Below are positions 1-13,500 of a DNA stretch of 64,000 nucleotides, one piece after another. A program made the position numbers and the translations under genes. Every line of letters starts with the position of its first letter. Positions within the stretch are counted from its first letter, which is position 1. Below the pieces are notes generated by a model. It was not told the origin of the DNA and searched no databases. It saw nothing but the letters and a program-made list of their open reading frames with translations. Source of the DNA: Arbacia lixula (taxonomy: Eukaryota > Echinodermata > Echinoidea > Arbacioida > Arbaciidae); the NCBI GenBank assembly GCA_963669155.1, contig OZ022597.1, forward strand, positions 1,742,673 through 1,806,672. Reading direction: 5' to 3'.

Positions 1-17
1 TTGTTTTTTCTGAAAAT

Positions 18-1066
18 GGGGTATTATGCACTTTACCGACTTAAGTCCCACCTCTAGCAACGAGGTTAAGAAGGTTAGCAACGAGTGCCTGACGTCATCT
101 TGATCAATCCCTGATGTGAACTGACTTGAGTGATTGGGTCCCTACAAGTTTTAGGTCGAGATACGATTGCCATGGGTTTCTACAGCGACTCGCTAGTATC
201 CAGAGTGTTTTGGGCGACGATATCCATCCGCTGAAACACCTACAGTTCTAGTCTACAAATTGTCCTAAATAAATTAGGGTTAGGATAGCCAATTATAGGT
301 CTTAGGTTTAGGGTTAGGGTTATGCCTAGGTCTAGGTTTTTTTTTAAGGTTGAGCCAACGATTCATTTACCTTCAATTGTAAATCCGTCTTTCACACATC
401 CAAATCCAATCAATTATCCAATTCATTATCTCCTCTCCGACGGTTAAAAACCACTAGAACAAAAAGCAAAATGATCCCACAAGTTATCCTCAAGCATTGT
501 TCTCTCCACGATATTCATCGACGTGATCCAATTGCAATAAACGACAACACAATTTCACCATAACAACATGATTTCCTGGACGATCGCTACGATTCTTGAA
601 TTTGCCGTTAACTGCTGGCAGCTTCCTTATAGGGCTTTAATACAGGAGTCTATGCAATGGAAATATAGCGCGCATAGCGCGCAATCGCAGTCAACTACAA
701 TGGAAAAAAGTGCACATTACGCACGTATTACGCTTGTCATAGACGCGCTGATGCCAAGCTCCATAGACTCACGTGTAAACTTTGGACTTTGATCATGTTT
801 AAGCTCCTCATTGATTAATTAATTGTTGTCGTGGGCTGATTTTTCAAACCTACTACAGCTAAAGCTGTAGTATAGGAGGGTTTGTTTTGCTGTGGAACCG
901 TTTTTTCCACTTTTGAGGCCCCAAACCTGCCGTTTTTCCCGATTTTGAGCCCTACCAGGCTCAAATCCTTTATAAGGAGGCCTCTGGCCTCCTACAAGGT
1001 TTGGGGGCCCCGCCCCCAAACCTTAACCTCGTTGCTAAGGCAAGTCGGTAAAGTGCATAATACCCC
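18..1066. mobile_element. Non-autonomous DNA transposon with 7-bp target duplication
   Basis: The ends are inverted repeats: GGGGTATTATGCACTTTACC at 18 and its complement ending at 1066, extending imperfectly to about 50 bp. The same 7 bp, TGAAAAT, flanks both sides (11-17 and 1067-1073). The 1049-bp interior has TTAGGG-like repeats (270-340) and a GC-rich inverted segment (about 840-1020), with no transposase. The superfamily is not assigned. Confidence 0.8.
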
Positions 1067-1501
1067 TGAAAATGTTATACAGAAAAGTCAGAGAAAAATG
1101 AATGTTCTTTCTGATCATGTGATTTATTTCAAGTGTTGTAATGATTAACTTCTCTCACATCAATGTTACTTATTACTGATTTTATAGGAAACCTTGTTTG
1201 GATACATGTAGGTTCTTGTTTGATGTACATGTATTTTAAGCAGAAAGTATTTGGATGTAATTTGTACATTTATATTGGTTCATCTTACTTCCATTGATTT
1301 GTGTTCTAGACTACATGTACATTTTGATGTCCATTGAATCTTATGTTAAAGGTCTTCACACTCCACAAACCATCAGCTTTCTAGTGATACCTAAAATTAA
1401 GTATTAATTTTGTATTGTTTTTTTAAATGAATAATAAATTGAAATGAATTTTGGAAAGTGAGGAAACAGTTTGCAGTTATCTTTTATGTTTTGATTTGCA
1501 G
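1067..1501 (+). other. TBC1D15 intron sequence
   Basis: AT-rich sequence before the first visible exon, with repeated ACATGTA words. No coding potential or promoter was recognised. Confidence 0.5.
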
Positions 1502-1597
1502 GTTGTGTTTAACCAGCCTGGTGTCTTCATCCACACCACGCACGGAGAGTCGGATGACGATGTCCTCTTGGAGGGAAGAGTACAGCTGGTGAAGAAG
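1502..1597 (+). CDS. TBC1D15: TBC1D15 exon (first in window)
   Basis: 32 codons in phase 0, starting VVFNQPGVFIHTT and ending LVKK. Acceptor is TTTGCAG and donor GTAAGT. It matches the N-terminal segment of human TBC1D15 around EQEGVYIHS. There is no start codon in the exon, so initiation lies further 5'. Confidence 0.85.
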
Positions 1598-4500
1598 GTA
1601 AGTTGAGACGGGCTAGGATTCAGATAACCTAGTCTGGCTCCAAGTCTTATGTACAGACATTTGTTATCCAAATCGACAACTAGAGTCTACATGTAGACTA
1701 GTCAATTTGTTCATTCTCCTCTTTTCTCAGTTCGTCCTGGAGAAGAAATTGAGAATGATTAGTCCACTGTAGATAGTCTGGCTTTCAGTCTTTCAGACAT
1801 TTTTAATCTAAACTGACAACTAGAGTCAACATGTAGTACACGTACAGACTAGTCACTTCACCATTCTCCTCTTTTCTCAGTCCGTCCTGGAAAAGAAATT
1901 GCGAATGATTAGTCTACTGAAGCCAGACCCCTTTATTGAATGAATAGTGTGGATTAGAAATTTCCAACAGCCTGAAAGCGAGGCTAGAATTTGGGATAAA
2001 CAGGAATTACAGGATACAAGTCTTCAAGCTCTCTGTGTTAAAGGGAATACTGTACTGGGAAGACAAAAAAAGCCTTCAAAAAGTGATCGTGAGCAATCTT
2101 CTTGCCAATGGCCGTAAATTCATGTATTGTCCATTTTAGAAACGTGCTGAAAGTTATTTGCCCTCAAATGATCCACATTTGGAGTAATCACAATTCCTCA
2201 AAATGTTCGGGCTGCAAAATTTGAGGATTTGTGATTTTATCACTAATACCTCCATGTGTGGATTATTTGAGGGCTTTCGTGAACCCCTTTGACCCTATCA
2301 GGATGCCTACTCTATGCTCTTACAGAAGAGTGGAGAGTTATGCGTGACGAAGTCACTGATCTGTAAATGTATCTATAAATGTTGTTCACATTTGTACATT
2401 TTAATATGTCTGGGATATTGATGGTAACCATTTCCCCTCACAGGAGTGATTCAGTTTCTACCAATCAAATCATCACAAGTTTGCATTTTTTACAACAATA
2501 CAAAAGTATCCTTGTGTGATTTCTTCAAGTAATTCACAGTCATTGGGGTACAAGCAGACAGAGTCTACCATTTCAGGGTAGTTTTGTCACATTATCCAAA
2601 CCAATCCATGCGAGAGCCCTGTTTGCTAGAAGATATTATTTGTATTACATGCCAGGGAAAAACTTAATTCAACATTTTGGGGGGCTATTTTTTTAGCACA
2701 TTGGCCATTTGGCTACAATTTTACATTGTGTTTATGGGAATGTGGGGGCTCTTTTAACATTTTCCAGGGCTCTTTTAACTCTTTGTGCGTTCACCTGTGA
2801 ACCCCCTGTGCGTTGCATTAATTTGAGTGTGCGCATATTCCAATGAACTCTTGTCGGAGTAGTAGCTTTCAAGGGCTATAACTTTTTATGAGATTGTCGT
2901 GAGGAAAAATAGTGTACATATAAGATATAGAGAATTTCATGGGCTTTCCACTCATATGTATTTTGTCTGGCAGTTGAGGAGCTACTGTATCACAGGGCTT
3001 TACTTGTGCAGAACATTTGAAAAAAAATGTCAATGTTTTCAGTAGTGCTAATGTAAATGATATGTTGGACTCTTCATTTGCTGTAAATTGCAGGGAAATT
3101 ATTACAGTTATTTTGCTAAGACCACGACCTTTCTATTGATATAAAAATCAATACGTTTTGAAAAGAAGAAAGTTCGATGCAGGAAGTGCATAAAAAGCCT
3201 GATAAAAAGCCTTGATTAGGACTCTAGGAGCTCTTTGTGTTGTAATACAAAGAGATCGCCTACAATGCGTACATGTACACGCACCCACTAAGACCATGAC
3301 CTTTCTATTGATATCAAAATCAATAAGTTTTGAAAAGAAGAAAGTTCGATACAGGATGTGCATAGAAAAGCCTGTATGGCCAAGAATTTGGCTTGGTTAG
3401 GACTCTAGGAGCTCTTTGTGTTGTAATACAAAGAGATCGCCTACAATGCGTACATGTACACGCACCCACATAATCACAGTACAATAACAAGGAACTTGTG
3501 TGATTTTCTTCTGCACTGTACTGTACAAGATGGAAAAATACCGAAACAAAATGATCAAAATTCTCCGAAATCTTCTATGTAACCCTATGCTGCAACGCGA
3601 ACGAGCGGAAAGCCTATTACAGTGACGATCGCGAGCAATAGTACCGAACAGTGGTACGGTTCGCAGTACGCACATATTTCCATTTCCATTCACCTACGTG
3701 TGTTCTGTGCAAAATTGCGAACGAAACGTGTCCACGGTTGTGCATTGATGCGAACGAAACGTACAGAGAGTTAAGCATTTTGAGGCAAAATCGCCCCGAG
3801 CACCCGTATATTTTCCCCCCTGCTGCATGCCAAATGTAAAGACGTTTGCCAAAGGGCTTCCGTTCGTTAACCCCTTTGACCCTATCAGGATGGCTACTCT
3901 GTGCTCTTACAGAAGCGCGGGGAGTTTGTGGAGTGGATCCCCATCCAGGAGGGCTTCAACCTCCCCCAGCCTGACCAGGACTGGACGATGGTCAACACGG
4001 TCAGCTACCAGCGCCAGCAGAACCAGTCAGCAGGTATCCATAGTAACACATTGTCCTCATGAACTTTGACCATACGATTTATTATGCACAAAGTTTGTGC
4101 TTCATCTCAACTCCCTTCTGTTTTTATGTTTGTTCAAAATCTTCTTGGACTTTTAACCAAAAGTTTGTGCTTCATCTCAACTCCCTTCTTTTTTTATGTT
4201 TGTTGAAAACCTTCTTGGACGTTTAACCCAATATGAAGATTGTTTTTACACCTGAAAAGGGTTATTTTCTTTTTTCTCTCTCTTTGGGATGATTAATTAA
4301 TATGTAACATGACGTGTTTTTCTTTCAACGTTACGATGCAATTAATTCAAACTGATGAACTCCATGAAACTGTGGTATCATGATAATCCATCATCAAAGC
4401 TAGATTTAAAATTACTCATGAAACTGTTTATTGCTTAAGATTATGCTACTAGGGGCAGTCCTTTCACTGGCATGTGCTATTGCTTGCTTCTATTACCAAA

Positions 4501-7500
4501 GTATATATCAAGATTGATGTCATGATTTCTAAATTTTATTGTTGTTGGTAATAAATTCATTCATTCATTCATAGTCAGATTCTAATTCATGGGGGGGGGG
4601 GGGGGGGGGGATGCTGGGGTTTTTTTGCATTGCAGGTACTCATTCACCATGAGCCCACATGTAACTTTTTCACAGCATGAACCCATTTCAAGTCAGATTT
4701 AACTTACTTTTCCTCTGCCAGATGAGAATGTGGTGGTCAACCCCCCGACTGCCGGAGCCTCGGCCCCTCGCAAGAGCAAATACGCCATGAGCTTCCCCTT
4801 GGCAGAAGTCAAGACAATCAGGCGGTCAAAGCAGAACCTTGGGTGGTCGTACTTGGTGTTCGTGCTCAAGGACAATGTTGCTATGCCGCCCCTCCACTTC
4901 CATGACGGCGGAAGCTCGGCGTTTGTGCACGTCATCGAGAAATATGTCATGCTCTCAAAGTAAGGATCCTTGCTGGAGATACCAGGCGGGTGTTTCACCA
5001 AGCTGTTCGTAAGTTACGAACGACTTTACGAGCGACTGGTGATCCCTTCTTGTGCTAAATCAGATTCTCAATGAACAAAGTGTGGTATCGCATTTAGCTT
5101 AAGAAGGGATCACCAGTCGTTCGTAAAGTCGTTCGTAACTTACGAACAGCTTGGTGAAACACCCCACAGGGTCTTTATTCTCCGTAGAGGGAAAGTACAC
5201 CCTGAATTAAAGATGTTTTTATTTGTGGCAGACGAATGAAAGCAATGTATTAGTGAAGGCTTGACTAAGACCTGTCAAAGGATTAGAGTGTAATGACATT
5301 TAAGAGGGGTAAGTTTGTGATGTCACTTACAAGCTGCTCTCCTATATGTTGTGAGTTGTATGGCTTCATAAATTGTGAAGTATGATGTACATGTAGAAGC
5401 CTCTGTACGTACACAGAGAGCTGTTAGTGAAATAGTCCACTGTTTTTCTCATCATGCATCACTGCACTGCGATTGATTGGCATTTTTTCAAACTTGGTCT
5501 CAAAAATTGTGAGACGCTTCAAAATAAAAGGTTATGAAAAGCTGTGTCATGATGTGCAGCAGATGCACATCAGTCATAGATTTCATACAGGATGGGTCAA
5601 ATGCCCCCCCCCCCCCCCCCCCCCCAGTCAGAATAGGATTAAAGGACATATACTGTACTGGGAAGGCAAAAAAGCCTTCAAAATGTAATTGTTAGCAATA
5701 TTCTTGCAAATGGTCTTAAATTCATGTCTTGTCTATTTTAGAAGCTTGCTGAAAGTTATTTGCCCTCAAATGATCTACATTTGGAGTAATGAGTGATTAA
5801 ATCACAAATCCTCAAAATGTTCGGGCTGAACATTTTGAGGGTTTAATCATTAGTCATTAATTACTCCATATGTGGATCATTTGAGGGCAAATAACTTTCA
5901 GCAAGCTTCTAAAATGGTCAATACATGAATTTAAGACCATTGGCAAGAAGATTGCTAACAATTACATTTTGAAGGCTTTTTTGCCTTCCCAGTACAGTAT
6001 ATGCCCTTTAAACTCCTTCTCTGGCAGACTCCATACTCTCCTAAGGGAATGGTGTGTATAAACAGTGCAAAACTACCTCAATGGTGCATAAAGAATAACT
6101 TGTTTGCACCAGAAGCATGCTGGGGTTTAATCAGCCTCACACTCACTGATATTTGTGTCTGCCTCCCTCTATCTTTCCCACCATGCCAGGTCTCCCAACG
6201 ATGCGAGACTGTACGTCGTGACGCCCAATGACACGGCTGCCCTATCGCGCTCCTTCAACGAGCTGCAAATCTTGGGAGAGACCTCGTCACATGTTGTTTC
6301 TGTAAGCTCATAACTCTTCATTGACGGCTGTACTGGCTTCCAGGCTGCCGGTCATTTTCTAAACTAAACTATTTAAAGGGATAATTGACCCTGAAATTAA
6401 AGGGAGTATACTGTACTGGGAAGACAAAAAAGCCTTCAAAAGGTGATCGTGAGCAGTCCTCTCAACAATGGTCTTAAATCCATCTATTGTCCATGTTAGA
6501 AAGTTGCTGAAAGTTATTTTCCCTCAAATGATCCACATTTGGAGTAATTAATGATTATTAGTGAAATCCTCAAAATGTTTGGGCCTAACATTTAGAGGAT
6601 TTGTGATTTAATCAATAATCACTCCAAATGTAGATCATTTGAGGGAAAATAACTTCCAGCAAGTTTCTAAAATGGACAATACATGGGTTTAAGACCATTA
6701 TTGAGAGGACTGCTCACGATCACCTTTTGAAGGCTTTTTTGTCTTCCCAGTACAGTACACTCCCTTTAAGTTGGTTTCAATAGAAGCAGACAGTGAAGGT
6801 TTGATGAAAATTTTTAAAAGCTGAGAAAGTGACCATATAATCTTTCAACTTTTCCTAGTCTGTCCCACAGGCTGTCAGATGTTTCTGATCCAAAATCAAA
6901 ATTAGAGTCAAATGATATTGTAGTAAGACTAGGCTATCTAAATTTGCCATTATAATAACCATGTGTTGTCCAGGAACTTTTCAATACTGGATGTATGATG
7001 AGAGCAAAATGGTACATATGGTTTGAGAGTTTTTCATGCCTATTTTTTAAAATGAATGGCACACAGGCTTGTTTTGTGTGCTCCTATCAGTTAACCTCTT
7101 GCATCCAATCTGCACTCAACCCAGTGCATCATTTGTATACTGTTCAACTCGGGTGTGCCTCGTTGAATAGAGCATCAAATCATGAACCTCGTGCATTGAT
7201 TTTTACCATCGCACTCATGACCATTCACTGTTTTAAAATGTATCTGTGGAAAATGCTTTTACTTCTCTGATAGTCATAATGATAATACACAGTTTTTACA
7301 TAGCGCTTTAATATGAGATGATATGAGTATCATCTCAAAGGGCTTTACAATATTTTTACACCATTCATCAGGTGCTTGTATGTCTTTTTGACACCTGATG
7401 GGTGTTTCACCAAGCTGTTTGTAAGTTACGAACGACTTTACGAATGACTGGTGATCCCTTCTTGTGCTAAATGGGATACCAAACTTTGTTCATTGAGAGT

Positions 7501-10500
7501 ATGATTTAGCGCAAGAAGGGATCACCAGTCGTTCGTAAAGTCGTTCGTAACTTACAAACAGCTTGGTGAAACACCCCACTGTTCAATCCTGAAGGAATCA
7601 TTCAGAATTATGGCAGCTAGTATGGCGCACTCATTCCATTCCTATTGGGTACTGAGGTATACACCTGGGTGGAGAGCAGCAATATGAATCAAAGGGAATA
7701 TACTGTACTGGGAAGACAAAAAAGCCTTATATCAATTCAATTCAATTCTTTATATCAATTCAATTAAATTCTTTATTCATTTAACAAACAAGAATAAACA
7801 ACTTTCATGAACAATGAACAATAAATATAAGGCATTACCAGAAAGCCGATGGCTTGTGAGGTGTAAAAAGGTGATCATGAGCAATCTTCTTGCACTTTCA
7901 TACCAATAAGACTGAACATCTTGTGGATTTGTGATTTAATCACTAATTACTCCAAATGAGGATCATTTGAAGGTTAATAACTTTAAGCAAGTTTCTAAAA
8001 TGGACAAGAATTGAGGACCATTGGCAAGAAGATTTGCTCACTATCACCTTTTGAAGGCTTTTTTGTCTTCCCATTTCAGTATATTGCCTTTAAGTATTTT
8101 TGCTGAAGTACACAAAATCCATGGATGGGCGTGAACCTGTAACCTTGTGATCTTCAGACACAGCTTTCAACCACTACATCACGACACCTCCATATGACAC
8201 CAAATTTAATCTCGACTTTTCCGTTAAATTCACAGCAATTCATGAAGGACCCTGTTTCCGCTACGATGGGTGGCTTCTCCAAAGTGACCAACTTCTTCAA
8301 GGAGGCCCTCGCCGTCCCTGTATCGCACAGGCCATCCGACGAGTACGCAGAACTCATCCCAGACCTAGAGGGATTGAGTGTGAACCTGAATGCAGAGCAA
8401 GGATACGAGCTCATCTCTCAGTCCCAGGTAATGTACTTTTGTGAGGGTTTTATTTCATGTGAGTATCAAAATCAATGTAGAGTTGCGAATTTAACAACCT
8501 CGAAAAATAGTGTCTCATAAGGTTTTATACTTTTGTGAACTAAAAATACTCGGATTATTTTCGCAACATTCGCTCGCACGCCACGTGCATGCCCTGTGCA
8601 TTTGAACGTCGTGCTGAACGAATGTACACGTTGTTAAAAGATGTTTTACACATCCTTGTGCCATTTTCAATGCTGGTTCATTCATTATTTCACCGGTGCG
8701 TAGTGTTAATGAATGCTCCCATATATATATAAACAAATTGAATGAAACGCCGGAGAAGACATATATATTACTCTGTGCGGTGTTGTTCATTGCACTATAC
8801 TGTATAAGATCGTGACCCAGAAGGTAACGTCACTCTGCCGCGGCGTATTACCTGTAAGTTGTTTGTTGATGATGTAGATCCGTCTGGGAGACAGACCAAA
8901 TGTGGACCGCCGCAGCCCAGTGACGGAGGACGAATGGAGGACATTCATGGACAAAGAGGGCAGGATTAATAACTCGAGTGACGTCCTCCAGGCCGTGTTC
9001 AAAGGGGTAAGGGGATTGAGAAGCCTGAATTTCAGACTGTTGTATATTTTTAATCCAAATTGAAAAAAAGTCTTTTACTCCCAAGACTTGTCACATTTTT
9101 ATTTCCCTTTTTTTCAGTCCATCCTTGTAAATCAAACTGGAAATTAGAGTCACGTAGGCAATAGGTTTCAGATAACCCACCCGAAACGGCCTCAAAATCT
9201 AGTGATCGTTTTAATTTCACTTCTATTCATTTGCTAGTTTTTTATTGGGAGGGAAATTCTGATACAGCATCTTCTTCCATTTTCTCTGTTTTTTACCAAA
9301 CGAAAAATATTGACCTGCAAAAGGGATACCCTGTCTTTAAGGAAGTTATAGAGTAAAATGTTCTTGACCTGATTGTTCAGATAAGACAATGTAACTTGTC
9401 AGACTCTACCATTTGTTTAAGAAGGAAGATGAGGTTATGAGCTGTTCTTAAGCTAAGAATGACTTTACGCACGACTGGTGACCCTTTCTTTCTAAATGAG
9501 ATCCTCAATGATTTTGATTCCTATCAGCTAAAGTTCAAAATCTGTTGTTTTTGAATCAAAATTCTTGTTGTTAGTGTCTGAATACAAAGTTTATAATTTG
9601 TCACATTTGATCAGTATTATTGGAAATTTACTCCCACTATGTTAAAACAGGAACAAAGTGTAGCATCTCATTTAGCACAAGAAAGGGTCACCAGTCAAGC
9701 GTAAAGTTATTCTTAGCTTAAGAACAGCTTGGTGAAACACCCCCATGATCGTATAACTACTAACATATTGGTCTTGGGGTCAAGAGAAGGTTAAGATCGT
9801 GTCGTTCGGCCCGCCACACATGAATGTGTTGAGGCTGGCCTAAGCTATTAAACTGTTTCATGAACTTGTTGCCTTTACTGTATGTTGTACTACTTTCAGG
9901 GCCTGGTTCCGTCATTACGGAAGGAAGCCTGGAAGTTTCTGCTGAAGTATTACCCCTGGAAGTCCACCACCAAAGAGAGACAACTCCTGCGTAGGAAGAA
10001 AGAGTGAGTCAGCACACATTTTAACCCTTATTTATGCCATCGATGCATTTTTGGCTGAAGTAATACACACAAATGAGTACTTCTTCCTGAAGGCTCAATG
10101 GAAGACAGTGATTGAGGCTCAGGAGCGTGAGGAAGAGAGAGAGAGGAGAGAGTGGCTATGAGAGAGGATAAATGGAGAAAGACAACAAGAAAATGAAAAG
10201 AGAAAAGGATAGGAATAGATAGACAGGCAGAGGGAAGGATTCTGAAAGAGGGAAAAGAGAGGGAATGAAGACAGAGAGAAAGAGAGATAGATAGATAGAT
10301 AGAGGGAATGTAGAAAGAAAAAGAGAGTGAGAGAGAGCAAAGTTACAAATGCTCTGAATCTGTAGCTGTGAAATGATGCCGTTCTGTTCTCCTGATGCAC
10401 ATACAATCTAAAGACAATGTCTTATCTTTGCAGAGGTGAGTACTTCTGCCTGAAGGCTCAATGGAAGACAGTGACCGAGGCGCAGGAGAGTGAGGAAGAG

Positions 10501-13500
10501 AGAGAGGAGAGTGTGGGTATGAGAGAGGATAAATGGAGAAAGACAGCAAGAGAGTGAAAAGAGAAAACGATAGAAATAGACAGACAGGCAGGGGGAAGGA
10601 TTCTGAAAGAGGGAAAAGAGAGGGAATGAAGACAGAGAGAAAGAGAGATAGATAGATACATAGATACATAGATAGATAGATAGATGGATAGATAGAGGGA
10701 ATGTAAAAAGAAAAAGAGAGTGAGAGAGAGCAAAGTTACAAATGCTCTAAATCTTTAGCTGTGAAATGAGGCCTCTCTGTTGTCGTGATGCACATACAAT
10801 CTTAGACAATGTCTTATCTTTGCAGAGATGAGTACTTCTGCATGAAGGCTCAATGGAAGACAGTGACCGAGACTCAGGAGAGCAGGTTTGCCATGCTGAG
10901 AGACAGAAAGAGCATCATAGGTAAAAAAAACAATAAAAAAAAATGGGACACTCCTGGGCCCTGTTGCATAAAACTTACCATTGATGGTAACTCTGCTACC
11001 AGTGGCACTCTCTATGGAAACCTTGAATTTGATTGGCTGTAGAGCTATGATACCGTGGTATTTACCATCGATGGCAGATTTACAATTAATTGTAAGTTTT
11101 ATGCAATGGGGCCCTGATGATGAAACTCCTCTCTTAAACCCCTTTGCTACAAACTTTTTAGACCAGGGCCCCGTTGCTTTAAACTTATCGTTGATGGTAA
11201 CTCTGTCATCAATGGTAACTGCCATGATAACATTGCTCAACAGCCAATCAAATTCAAGGTTGCCATTGAAATTGCCATTGGTAGTAAAGTTACCATCAAT
11301 GGGAAGTTTTATGCAACAGGGCCCAGGACTCACAGCCTGAAACAAGAATATTTGGGGATAACCAGTCACTGTATAGTATGTTTACAGTATGTTTACAGTT
11401 TGTGTCACTCTATTGATAAACAAAAAGTGACAATAGATTGCAACTAGTTGCTCACGAGTATTGTCATTATGTGTCAACTGAAAATGTTAACAATGTTACT
11501 AAAAGGTGCCGCCAGTGCATGCAATGTGTAATAAGAATAATATCATATAGCGCTTTCCGAGTATGAAGTACTACTCAAAGTGCTTGATTATTACCCTGGC
11601 TTTAGCCAAGCAGCCAAGTATGTAGCGCTAAAAGCTAGTTGATCTTATTAGATCAGGAATACTATATTCCTGCCAGGTACCCATTTACTACACCTGGGAT
11701 GAGAGGGACAAACATGAGCAAATATGTAAATGTGTTGTGAATATTTCTTCAGAGACTGATTAACAATTTTTACTAAATTCCTTCTCAAACAACATTTTCT
11801 CCAAGGAAGTTCCACTAATATTACTCTGAACGGTAGCTAAACAATTCAACTACCAATTGCACACATCAACAGCATTCAAATGAAATGACAATATACTGTA
11901 CTTAAAGGGGAAGTTCATCCTGAAATTGTTTTGGTTTGAATAAAAAGAGACAAATTAAAGAAACAAATGAGTGAAAGTTTTGATTTTGTGACGTCACATG
12001 CGAAGTGCTCTCCCATATGTTGTGCACAATTTTTTTCGAAGGTGTGCATTTTCTGACAACGATATGTATCCTTTTACTTATGCATTTGATACATTATTAG
12101 AAACACGTTTTCACACACATACATGTATGGAAAAAAAAAATCATTCTGTTGTCAAAAACGGAAAAAAAAAAGCGATTTATCGACTTACTTTGTACTCAAC
12201 ATATGGGAACATACGTGCAGCACCCTGCACGTGATGTCACAAAATCAAAACTTTAAAATTAAATAACTTTCTTTTCCTTTGACCGATTTTCGTCAAACCT
12301 TCACTCATATGTTTCTTTCATTTGTCTCTTTTTATTGAAACTAGTGAACTTCACCTTTAAAACAGAGTTAAAACAAGCTGACATTGGTATGATTCTGGGG
12401 ACCGTGTATGCAAAGTTCCCGTATCAGAGTAGGACATTTGGGAGTCGGGTGTACCCCTTCCAATAGATAAACTACCGTGCAATTTATTTTACACCAAAGT
12501 GCCCTTTACAGAAAGAAGAAAGGATTATTCAGCAAAAATATACAACTTGTAAATATACATGTACCACAGGGATATTGCAGACTAACACCTAGGTAGGCAA
12601 GCTATGATAGAACATTGCTTGATAAGTGCATCTAAAGGATATAGCAAAAAGCAATTTTCCTGATTGATTTAAATTAAATTTGAATAGTATTTGGTCTATT
12701 GGGTGCAAGTCAGAAGAGAAAGGTTCTCTTAGATTGTTGTTAAAGGGAATATACTGTACTAGGAAGACAAAAAAAAAAAAAAAACTGATCGTGAGCAATC
12801 ATCTTGCCAGTGGTCTTAAATTAATGTATTGTCCATTTTATAAACTTGCTGAAAGTTATTTGTCCTCAAATGATCCATATTCGGAGTAATATGAAATTAA
12901 ATCACAAGTCCTCAAAATGCTCGGGCCGAATATTATAAGGATTTGTGATTTAATCACTAATTGCTCCAAATGTGGATCATTGGAAGGCAAATAACTTACA
13001 GCAAGTTTCTAAAATGTACAGTGCATGAATTTGAGACCATTTGTAAGAAGATTGCTCATGGTCACATTTTGAAGGCTTTTTTTTGTCTTCCCAGTACAGT
13101 ATATTCCCTTGCAATTGTCTCATATTGTATTGATACTCTACAGAGAAAGATGTGCACAGAACAGACCGGATCCATCCATACTTTGAAGGAGATATGAACC
13201 CACATCTAGACACTCTCTACTCCATCCTCATGACTTACTGCATGTACAACTTTGACCTTGGTAAGTTACCAAACACAATCATAAAAAAATTGAATAAAAA
13301 TATCAAGCTTGTTTTATCCGTCCCTTGTTTTATCCACGCGTCGTACGCAGGATATATCCCTAGCGCGCTGCCATATTGCGTACGCCGTGCGTTCCGTGCA
13401 AAACGCATACTTACCTATGTGTATTGTTTCTCAGTCACTTACGCATTTACCCGCCTGGTTAGAATGCACGATCCTAACCGAAGCTAAACCTTCGGCCCTG

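Noticed and set aside
568-792. 74-codon ORF before the first visible TBC1D15 exon, possible first exon
   Set aside because: It lies inside the 18-1066 transposon, has no homology to the TBC1D15 N-terminus and no suitable donor phase was seen.
10119-10733. Minus-strand Leu/Ser-rich ORFs
   Set aside because: Antisense of the GA/GATA microsatellite in the triplicated exon region.
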